From: UBA10427 sp003500135
Lineage (GTDB): Bacteria > Bacteroidota > Bacteroidia > Cytophagales > Cyclobacteriaceae
DNA: 5,474 bases
Reading direction: 5' to 3'
Assembly: GCA_963966275.1 (NCBI GenBank)
Contig: CAWZYQ010000198.1
Coordinates: 1-5,474, forward strand
Shown: positions 1 through 5,474 of the stretch, piece after piece
Position numbering within the stretch: position 1 is the first letter of the stretch
Layout: every line of letters starts with the position of its first letter
The notes under the pieces: generated by a model
The model's input: only the letters and a program-made list of their open reading frames with translations
Databases searched by the model: none
What the model was told of the DNA's origin: nothing
Program-made: the position numbers and the translations under genes

Positions 1-30
1 TCCATGGAGGACTTAGCCTCTATCCATTAA
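1..30 (+). CDS. possible 3' tail of an upstream gene (partial, very uncertain)
   Basis: Frame 1 is open from the window edge and reads SMEDLASIH before a TAA at 28-30. This could be the last nine codons of a gene starting outside the window. If real, it lies 53 bases before the ATG of the flavoprotein gene and would point to a longer operon. Nine codons are too few to show coding character, and frame 3 is also open for about a dozen codons, so the frame is a guess. Confidence 0.15.
   Translation, partial: SMEDLASIH
4..23 (+). other. small hairpin upstream of the oxidoreductase gene
   Basis: ATGGAGG (4-10) can pair with CCTCTAT (17-23) through seven base pairs including one G-U, closing a six-base loop. 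No run of T follows on the plus strand, so it does not have the form of an intrinsic terminator for an upstream gene. It may be a weak RNA structure, part of a coding tail, or chance. No Bacteroidota-type promoter (TTG, then TAnnTTTG) can be seen between here and the first gene, so that promoter may lie outside the window. Confidence 0.2.
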
Positions 31-83
31 ATTACCAGTAGAACCAATTTTATTAAGTCGGTTTGAAGCCTGAACTTCAATAT

Positions 84-1418
84 ATGAAAGAAATTGTAAT
101 AATTGGGAACGGCATAGCGGGCATCACCGCCGCACGGCACATCAGGAAGAGAAGTGATCACAGAATAATTGTGATTTCTGCAGAAACGGATCATTTTTTC
201 TCCAGAACTGCGCTGATGTATGTTTACATGGGCCATATGAAATATAAACATATCAAACCATATGAAGACTGGTTCTGGGACAAAAATCGTATTGAACTGC
301 TTCGCGATCATGTCGAGAAAGTGGATTTTATAAATAAAAAGCTTCATCTGCAAAAGGGAGGATCTGTTTCCTATGACCAGTTAATACTTGCCACGGGATC
401 TAAGTCCAACTTTTTCGATTGGCCCGGGCAGGACCTGACCGGTGTTCAGGGGCTTTTTAGCTACCAGGACCTGGAAAAAATGGAAGCCAACACAGTAAAT
501 GTTAAAGAAGCCGTAGTGGTAGGTGGTGGCCTCATTGGTATTGAAATGGCGGAAATGCTCCTTTCCAGAAATATTAAAGTTACCTTTCTGGTACGAGAGA
601 CCAGCTTTTGGAATAATGTGCTTCCACAGGAAGAGTCAGAAATGATCAACCGGCATATTCTAAGGCGCCATGTAGACCTAAAACTTGAAACGGAACTAAA
701 AGCCATAAAGGGAAATGAATATGGCCGGGTTACTGATGTGGTTACTAATAATGATGAGCACATCCCCTGCCAGTTTGTAGGAATTACCGTAGGCGTCCAC
801 CCTAATGTCGGTTTCCTGAGAAATACAGACCTGGAAATAGACAAGGGAATATTGGTGGATGATTACCTGCAAACCAATATTCCTGATGTATTTGCCATTG
901 GAGACTGCGCACAGGTCAGGAACCCGAAAGCAGGTAGAAAACCAATTGAACCGGTATGGTACACGGGAAGAATTATGGGACACACGCTGGCCAAAACACT
1001 TACTGGTGAAAAAAACCCATATAATCCTGGTAATTGGTTCAATTCCGCCAAATTCTTTGATATAGAATACCAGGTGTACGGCGAAATTAAAAACAACCCC
1101 GATGAAACTGTTGACCATTTATTTTGGATGCACAAGGATGGAGAAAAATCTATCCGGATTGCTTTTGATAAGAAAAGCCGCAGGGTTTTGGGCTTTAATT
1201 TAATGGGTGTGCGCTACCGGCACGAGATATGTGATCAATGGATCAATGAAGAGGCTCGTATTGAAGAAATATTGCCCGACCTCAAGGCGGCCAATTTCGA
1301 TCCGGAGTTTTACTCTGCTTATGAAAAAGCACTGGTTGAGCAATTCAACAAAAGGTTTCCCGAGCATCAGGTCACTCTTAAAACTAAAAGAGGCCTTTTT
1401 TCCACATTTTTCAACTAA
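84..1418 (+). CDS. FAD-dependent NAD(P)H oxidoreductase (Pyr_redox_2 type)
   Basis: This 444-residue flavoprotein has the two-dinucleotide-fold plan of the pyridine nucleotide-disulfide reductase superfamily. Visible motifs, numbered from the ATG at 84, are an N-terminal FAD-binding GNGIAG (8-13) straight after a beta strand, ILATGS (101-106), a second Rossmann motif GGGLIG (147-152) for NAD(P), and the FAD-contacting AIGDC (271-275). The only cysteines are 229, 275 and 383, so there is no redox disulfide; it is not a thioredoxin- or glutathione-reductase type. It also lacks the C-terminal Fe-S domains of NirB. No signal peptide or membrane segment is seen, so it should be cytoplasmic. The C-terminal part, about 290-444, is rich in aromatic and charged residues (VWYTGRIMG, GFNLMGVRYRHE) and may mediate partner binding. 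The frame can start at a TTG at 63, but the ATG at 84 places the first beta strand at the N terminus as usual. The six-base gap to the Fe-S membrane protein gene indicates one operon and suggests that protein as its electron acceptor. The exact substrate is unknown. Confidence 0.9.
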   Translation: MKEIVIIGNGIAGITAARHIRKRSDHRIIVISAETDHFFSRTALMYVYMGHMKYKHIKPYEDWFWDKNRIELLRDHVEKVDFINKKLHLQKGGSVSYDQLILATGSKSNFFDWPGQDLTGVQGLFSYQDLEKMEANTVNVKEAVVVGGGLIGIEMAEMLLSRNIKVTFLVRETSFWNNVLPQEESEMINRHILRRHVDLKLETELKAIKGNEYGRVTDVVTNNDEHIPCQFVGITVGVHPNVGFLRNTDLEIDKGILVDDYLQTNIPDVFAIGDCAQVRNPKAGRKPIEPVWYTGRIMGHTLAKTLTGEKNPYNPGNWFNSAKFFDIEYQVYGEIKNNPDETVDHLFWMHKDGEKSIRIAFDKKSRRVLGFNLMGVRYRHEICDQWINEEARIEEILPDLKAANFDPEFYSAYEKALVEQFNKRFPEHQVTLKTKRGLFSTFFN

Positions 1419-1424
1419 GCTGCC

Positions 1425-3176
1425 ATGAAGAAAAAAATAAAATATTTCGGTTTGATCGTTTTAATGGTCGGGTTTACCACCTGGATAGTAAGCCTGTCAC
1501 AAAGCAGGTACCGCTTATCCGAAAGCATCATTAAAGAGCAGGTCAACGACTCACTAAAGTTGCATACGCTTCTCAAGGAGTCCGAAAAGCTGATTGACAA
1601 AAACTTTTCAAGCAACATAAAATTTGTCGGTCAGATTCGAAATGCCCTGAAAGCATCCAACGAATCAATTGTAAGCAGTTATTCCATACCAGAAAACGTA
1701 GCAACCACCTTAGCTCAAAAATCTAAACTTAACGGCCAATGGGTTTACAAAAGTGAAGCGATAACAAGTTTGACAATTTCGGAGTGGCAAAAAAAGCAGT
1801 TGGATGATTATACCAATTGGATGGAAGGCAAAACCTATGACCAGGAAAATGCCCTTACAGAGCAGTTGGCCTCAGCGATTAGCAATATCAATGGTCAGAT
1901 CAAATACCAAAAAGGTTTTGACGACTACGCCATGGACAACCTGACTTTCTGGCTAACCAAAAAATCCAGTTTTGGGGCCTTACCGCAACACAGCTGGTTG
2001 TACTTCTTTTTAAGTATTGGCCTGATAATTATCGGTTCCATACTTTATTTCTACGGTGATTTTGCAGGCGCCACCGTGGGCATAAAACACAATAACATAT
2101 ATCACAATGCTACCACAAATGTAGGTTGGTTGGGCATTCTGGTAGGGGTGTTTATGATTGGCTTTTATGTAGTACTCTATTTTTATCCGGAATATCTGAC
2201 CAATTGGGTGATCATGGTAGATCCACTGAGTCGAATGCTAAACGGAGGAGAAGCCAGCCACTGGTTTTTATATGGATTTCTGTATACACTTGCCGTGCTG
2301 GTTATGGGCATTCGTATGTTCTATAAGTATCGCCACAACCGTTATCATTTGATCCGAACCGGCTCGGTAATGTTTTTCCAGTTGGCATTTGCCTTTATTA
2401 TCCCTGAAATTCTGATTGCCCTGAACAAACCGGGGTACGATTTCAAAAATATCTGGCCTTTGGACTATGACTTCTTTTACAGCTATAACCTGGAACAACT
2501 CATGGCTTCAGGCGCTTTGGGATGGTTCATGTTGTTCTGGGGTTTGGCGCTGGTCATTGTAGCGGTACCGTTGATCACTTATTTCCTGGGGAAGAGGTGG
2601 TATTGTTCGTGGGTTTGTGGTTGTGGTGGCCTGGCCGAAAACCTGGGTGATCCGTACCGGCAACTTTCCGACAAATCACTTAAAGCCTGGAAAATTGAGC
2701 GATGGCTGGTACATGGCGTGTTGGTTTTTGCCTTCGTCAATACCGGGGCAGTTTTATACACCTATTTCACAGAAAGCTATTCATTACTCGGAGTACAAAC
2801 ATCCGACATCAAAACTTCCTATGGTTTTTTGATCAGCTCCATCTTTGCCGGGGTTGTCGGCACTGGTTTTTACCCTTTGATGGGTAATCGCGTTTGGTGC
2901 CGGTTTGGTTGTCCATTGGCCGCATATCTTGGTATTGTACAGCGTTTCAAATCACGTTTTCGGATCACTACCAATGGTGGCCAGTGTATTTCTTGCGGTA
3001 ACTGCTCTACCTATTGCGAAATGGGGATCGATGTGAAATGGTATGCCCAGAGGGGACAAAACATAGTCAGAGCCTCGTGTGTGGGTTGCGGGGTTTGTTC
3101 TGCCGTATGCCCCAGAGGTGTTTTGCGACTTGAAAATGGCAAGGAGCAGGGAAGGATCGGGTTAGCCAAATTTTAA
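1425..3176 (+). CDS. polytopic membrane 4Fe-4S protein, NapH/NosR/CcoG-like
   Basis: This 583-residue integral membrane protein probably transfers electrons. A Lys-rich N terminus precedes TM1 (about 6-24). A mostly hydrophilic domain (25-189) follows, then TM2 190-211, TM3 233-254, TM4 280-299, TM5 313-333, TM6 364-388, TM7 426-448 and TM8 465-486. The positive-inside rule (for example KYRHNRYH after TM4) puts both termini in the cytoplasm and domain 25-189 in the periplasm. Cys394-x3-Cys398 after TM6 and Cys492-x3-Cys496-Pro after TM8 match the paired Cys motifs of NapH and NosR. Two ferredoxin-type clusters follow: Cys521/524/527/531 and Cys552/555/558/562, the second ending in CPRG. In NapH and NosR such domains carry electrons between quinol or flavin and periplasmic reductases. 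It differs from NosR in having no recognisable FMN-attachment motif in the periplasmic domain, and from NapH (about four membrane helices) in being much larger. It sits six bases after the flavoprotein gene, with no visible Shine-Dalgarno. The broad class is secure; the donor and acceptor are inferred. Confidence 0.9.
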   Translation: MKKKIKYFGLIVLMVGFTTWIVSLSQSRYRLSESIIKEQVNDSLKLHTLLKESEKLIDKNFSSNIKFVGQIRNALKASNESIVSSYSIPENVATTLAQKSKLNGQWVYKSEAITSLTISEWQKKQLDDYTNWMEGKTYDQENALTEQLASAISNINGQIKYQKGFDDYAMDNLTFWLTKKSSFGALPQHSWLYFFLSIGLIIIGSILYFYGDFAGATVGIKHNNIYHNATTNVGWLGILVGVFMIGFYVVLYFYPEYLTNWVIMVDPLSRMLNGGEASHWFLYGFLYTLAVLVMGIRMFYKYRHNRYHLIRTGSVMFFQLAFAFIIPEILIALNKPGYDFKNIWPLDYDFFYSYNLEQLMASGALGWFMLFWGLALVIVAVPLITYFLGKRWYCSWVCGCGGLAENLGDPYRQLSDKSLKAWKIERWLVHGVLVFAFVNTGAVLYTYFTESYSLLGVQTSDIKTSYGFLISSIFAGVVGTGFYPLMGNRVWCRFGCPLAAYLGIVQRFKSRFRITTNGGQCISCGNCSTYCEMGIDVKWYAQRGQNIVRASCVGCGVCSAVCPRGVLRLENGKEQGRIGLAKF

Positions 3177-3217
3177 ATTGAAGATCAATTAGTGTGTATT
3201 TCAAGGTGGAATTGATT
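3176..3217. repeat. overlapping AT-rich inverted repeats between genes
   Basis: The 71-base gap between the Fe-S protein and lipoprotein genes holds three copies of one short element: AATTGA (3176-3181), its complement TCAATT (3185-3190), and AATTGAT (3210-3216). The middle copy can pair with either side, giving a tight hairpin with a three-base loop or a seven-pair hairpin with a 19-base loop. No T-run follows, so it is a poor intrinsic terminator. It could be an operator, an mRNA-processing structure or chance in AT-rich DNA. Confidence 0.3.
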
Positions 3218-3247
3218 AACTTTTAGGTTCCATCAAAATGTAAAATA

Positions 3248-4858
3248 ATGCAATTCCATCGTTTTGTTTTATTTGGTTTCGCTCTACTAATTATTTGTGC
3301 AGGCTGTAATCAAAAAAAAGTATCCGAGAGTGAAGCCCACCTGGGTAAGGCCGACCTCGTGATAAGTGGCAATGAAGAAGCCAAAGCACATTTTAACAAG
3401 GGCCTGCTACTATTGCACAGTTTTGAATATTTTGATGCGCGAGAAGCTTTTATTGCCGCACAAAAAGCAGACCCCAGCTGCAGCATGGCGTATTGGGGTG
3501 AAGCCATGACACATCACTGGTCATTATGGTCGAATCAGAAAACAGAGGAAGCCCGGGCCGCACTTAAAAAGCTGGGGGCATCACCGGAATCAAGACAGGA
3601 AAAAGCAAACAAACCGATAGAAAAAGATTTTTTAAAGGGAGCAGATGTTTTGTTCTTTGGTTCTGAACTGAAGCAGGAAAGAGATAAGAAATACGCGGAA
3701 TACATGGCCGGGATGCATGAAAAATATCCTGAAAACCAGGATGTGGCCGCCTTTTATGCGCTTTCACTTCTTGGATCAGTTTCTTCCGGCAGAGATGAGA
3801 AAGTGTTTGGTAAAGCCGCTAAAATAGCTGAGGGCATATTGCAGGAAAACCCGGAACATCCCGGCGCACTCCATTACCTCATTCACTCATATGACGATCC
3901 CGATCATGCCAAAAAAGCCCTGGATGCTGCGTATAGTTATGCAAAAACAGCCCCGGATGCTGCACATGCCCTGCATATGCCGTCCCATATTTTTGTTGCA
4001 CTAGGTATGTGGGATGAGGTGGTCCGATCCAATATTGATTCATATGGCGCCAGTATAACCCGCATGCAACAAAAGGAACTCGACAATGATGCCAGAAGTT
4101 ACCACGCGCTTCACTGGCTTTTGTATGGCTACCTCCAAAAAAAGAACTATTCAGAGGCTGAGAACATCATGAGAGACATGGATAAATATACTCATGAAAA
4201 GCCTTCCAAGCGTGCGAGGGCGTATCATGTGGCTATGAAAGGCGCTTTTCTGGCTGAAACCGGACAGTGGGGCAGCGACATTGGCAAAATGAATGTGAAG
4301 ACAGACGATCTGAACCTCATGATAAGGGCTCAAAATAGTTTTAATCAGGCTATGGTGGCCGCTCATGAAAAAGATTGGACGGAATTTGAAAAAATAATTG
4401 ATACACTTTCTGCAAAAATTGAAAAAGCTCAATTAATGGCTACCACAGCTAATATAAGTGTTTGTAGCAATGGAGGATTTACCTCACGCCCTGCCAATCA
4501 ACTGGATGTCGATCGATCAAAAGTTGTTTTATATGAGCTGCAAGCCATTAATGCTATGGAAAAAAAGGAAATCGAGAAAGTTGATCGCTTGCTATCCAAA
4601 GCCTCAGAACTGGAGAGTGGTACAAGTTACATGTACGGGCCACCCGAAATTGTGATGCCCTCTTACGAGCTCTACGGCCAGTGGCTGCTGGAGCAAAACC
4701 GGTATGAAGAAGCATTAAATCAATTTGAACTGTCACTCGAAAGGGGGCCTAATCGTGCTAATGCTTTGCAGGGAAAACTAAATGCCCTTGCCAATATGGG
4801 CCGGGATGATGAAAAGGAAGAGCTGGCCAGATTTTATGCTCAAATGATAAGCTCATAA
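3248..4858 (+). CDS. tetratricopeptide-repeat lipoprotein
   Basis: This 536-residue protein starts with a lipoprotein signal peptide: basic MQFHR, a hydrophobic core (6-16) and a lipobox ending CAGC, with Cys20 as the likely lipidated residue. Cys at position -3 is unusual but tolerated. Mature residues begin NQKK with no acidic cluster just after the Cys, so a clear Bacteroidota surface-export signal is absent and it probably faces the periplasm. A TPR-like helical pair lies at about 44-77 (AKAHFNKGLLLLHSFEYFDA, ending at ADP) and another at about 472-505. The region between is helical and rich in His, Trp and Tyr, with blocks such as MAYWGEAMTHHW (80-91), HYLIHSYDDPDH (209-220), HALHMPSHIF (240-249) and YHALHWLLYGY (285-295). 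TPR solenoids bind proteins or peptides; no catalytic motif is recognised. The sequence resembles a family of uncharacterised bacterial TPR proteins. The ATG at 3248 is preferred because the signal peptide follows at once. It may be transcribed with the two upstream genes, but the 71-base gap leaves room for its own promoter. Confidence 0.85.
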   Translation: MQFHRFVLFGFALLIICAGCNQKKVSESEAHLGKADLVISGNEEAKAHFNKGLLLLHSFEYFDAREAFIAAQKADPSCSMAYWGEAMTHHWSLWSNQKTEEARAALKKLGASPESRQEKANKPIEKDFLKGADVLFFGSELKQERDKKYAEYMAGMHEKYPENQDVAAFYALSLLGSVSSGRDEKVFGKAAKIAEGILQENPEHPGALHYLIHSYDDPDHAKKALDAAYSYAKTAPDAAHALHMPSHIFVALGMWDEVVRSNIDSYGASITRMQQKELDNDARSYHALHWLLYGYLQKKNYSEAENIMRDMDKYTHEKPSKRARAYHVAMKGAFLAETGQWGSDIGKMNVKTDDLNLMIRAQNSFNQAMVAAHEKDWTEFEKIIDTLSAKIEKAQLMATTANISVCSNGGFTSRPANQLDVDRSKVVLYELQAINAMEKKEIEKVDRLLSKASELESGTSYMYGPPEIVMPSYELYGQWLLEQNRYEEALNQFELSLERGPNRANALQGKLNALANMGRDDEKEELARFYAQMISS

Positions 4859-4886
4859 AAACACCCCCGAGAACATTCCCGGGGGT
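4857..4886 (-). terminator. intrinsic terminator of the dps-like gene, in a convergent gap
   Basis: ACCCCCG (4863-4869) pairs perfectly with CGGGGGT (4880-4886) around a ten-base loop. Read on the minus strand, the stem is followed by one G and then five T (4861-4857), the form of a Rho-independent terminator, about 31 bases after the Dps stop codon. The T-run overlaps the TAA of the lipoprotein gene. On the plus strand the stem lies just after that gene's stop codon but no T-run follows, so it would be weaker there, though it may still stop or protect that transcript. Confidence 0.8.
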
Positions 4887-4917
4887 ATCAGTCAAAATAA
4901 ACGTTTGTCTGAAACAG

Positions 4918-5394
4918 TTATCTATTCATGTATGCTGAGTACATCCAAACCGTTTTTTCCTGTTCACGAATGTAGTCGCTCATCAAAGCATTTGTGCCTT
5001 CATCGTCGATCTCTCCCGCAAGGTCAAGAATTTCTCTCTGCTTCACGATTAAAATTTTAAAGGCTTCCAGTATTTCTTCTATAGCCTTTTTACCATTATT
5101 CACTTCCTGGCTTTCCTTAATTTCTGAAATTTTCAGGTAGTCGGTAAATTTATGGGTTGGCGACTGATCAAGCGTAAGAATGCGTTCGGCTATCTCATCG
5201 ATCTTTTCAAAAAGGTCGTTATACAGTTCTTCGAATTTTTCGTGTAGTTCAAAAAACTTCTCCCCTTTTATATTCCAGTGATATCCACGTGCATTTTGAT
5301 AAAAAACAGAATAGTTGGCCAGTAGATCGCTAAGCTTTTCCGCCAGGTTTTTTGATTTGGAAACATCAAGACCTATTGCATTTAAATTTTCCAT
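4918..5394 (-). CDS. dps: Dps-family ferritin-like DNA-protection / iron-storage protein
   Basis: This 158-residue protein has the usual Dps length and helical pattern. Dps subunits form a hollow dodecamer that oxidises Fe(II), usually with hydrogen peroxide, and stores the iron in the cytoplasm, limiting hydroxyl-radical damage. The inter-subunit ferroxidase residues are visible: His39 in GYHWN, His51 and Glu55 in LHEKFEELYND, and Asp66 and Glu70 in IDEIAER. Their spacing (12, 4, 11 and 4 residues) matches His31, His43, Asp47, Asp58 and Glu62 of Listeria innocua Dps, with Glu for one Asp. The C-terminal EQEKTVWMYSAY is also family-like. The N-terminal extension is short with only Lys13 and Lys15, unlike the Lys-rich tail of E. 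coli Dps, so strong DNA binding is doubtful and ferroxidase function more likely. The start ATG is preceded by an A-rich leader with no Shine-Dalgarno. The gene converges on the lipoprotein gene and is an independent unit. The family is very sure; the symbol marks family membership only. Confidence 0.95.
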   Translation of the reverse strand: MENLNAIGLDVSKSKNLAEKLSDLLANYSVFYQNARGYHWNIKGEKFFELHEKFEELYNDLFEKIDEIAERILTLDQSPTHKFTDYLKISEIKESQEVNNGKKAIEEILEAFKILIVKQREILDLAGEIDDEGTNALMSDYIREQEKTVWMYSAYMNR

Positions 5395-5474
5395 ATTTTT
5401 TTAGTTTTAATTGTTACAGGTTGTTGTCATTAATTGGTAAATAAATGGCGTAGATGTTATAGCTTTTTTTGGGA
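5395..5474 (-). promoter_or_regulatory. AT-rich upstream region of the dps-like gene, no box identified
   Basis: These 80 bases should hold at least part of the control region. On the minus strand the last 20 bases before the ATG are almost all A and T, a common Bacteroidota translation leader. A TAnnTTTG -7 box with a TTG near -33 could not be found, nor a clear PerR- or OxyR-like palindrome. TTGTT occurs twice on the plus strand (5411-5415 and 5421-5425), exactly ten bases apart, which may be chance. The promoter may be non-canonical or lie beyond the window. Confidence 0.3.

Noticed and set aside
63..83. Upstream TTG start giving seven extra residues on the oxidoreductase
   Set aside because: The ATG at 84 begins MKEIVIIGNGIAG, the usual placement of the first FAD-binding strand right at the N terminus; the extension has no Shine-Dalgarno or family-like sequence to support it.
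27..353. Minus-strand open frame of 108 codons opposite the oxidoreductase start
   Set aside because: It lies opposite a clear flavoprotein gene, shows no recognisable domain, and its composition is what the reverse strand of that gene would give.
461..1135. Several overlapping minus-strand open frames inside the oxidoreductase gene
   Set aside because: They are antisense shadows in competing frames with no family resemblance; the plus-strand gene explains the region.
2053..2115. GDFAGATVG (residues 211-219 of the Fe-S protein) as an FMN-attachment motif like that of NosR
   Set aside because: It follows TM2 and is predicted cytoplasmic, whereas covalent FMN in NosR-type proteins is periplasmic, and the surrounding sequence does not resemble the FMN-binding domain.
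3217..3224. TAACTTTT as a Bacteroidota -7 promoter box (TAnnTTTG) for the lipoprotein gene
   Set aside because: It lacks the final G and no TTG sits at the expected upstream distance, so the match is too weak to annotate.
4151..4432. Minus-strand open frame of 93 codons inside the lipoprotein gene
   Set aside because: It is antisense to a well-supported gene with continuous TPR-protein character and has no recognisable product.

Overview
The window looks like ordinary chromosomal DNA from a member of the Bacteroidota, probably a Cytophagales- or Flavobacteriia-like environmental bacterium. This rests on the moderately AT-rich composition, the lack of convincing Shine-Dalgarno sequences before any start codon, the A-rich leaders before two genes, and protein sequences that resemble Bacteroidota families from memory. 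No database search was possible. There are no RNA genes, insertion sequences, CRISPR arrays or other signs of recent transfer.

Layout. Bases 1-83 are a short leader with a small hairpin and possibly the last codons of an upstream gene. Three genes follow on the plus strand. The first (84-1418) is a soluble FAD-dependent pyridine-nucleotide oxidoreductase. Only six bases later comes the second (1425-3176), a polytopic membrane protein of the NapH/NosR/CcoG type with about eight membrane segments, two Cys-x3-Cys motifs and two ferredoxin-type [4Fe-4S] motifs. A 71-base AT-rich gap with overlapping inverted repeats leads to the third (3248-4858), a tetratricopeptide-repeat lipoprotein. A strong GC-rich hairpin (4863-4886) separates these from a convergent minus-strand gene (4918-5394) for a Dps-family mini-ferritin. 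Its ferroxidase residues are all in place. The final 80 bases are its AT-rich upstream region.

How the genes may work together. The first two are almost certainly co-transcribed. They suggest an electron-transfer pair: the flavoprotein would take electrons from NAD(P)H in the cytoplasm and pass them to the cytoplasmic Fe-S domain of the membrane protein, which could move them towards the quinone pool or the periplasm. The membrane protein also has an unrecognised periplasmic domain of about 165 residues with no visible FMN or haem motif. The lipoprotein may be a periplasmic partner, but this rests on proximity alone. The terminal acceptor is not visible in the window. This operon is the best candidate for an incompletely described system here. 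Dps stores iron and protects against peroxide; its placement may be coincidental.
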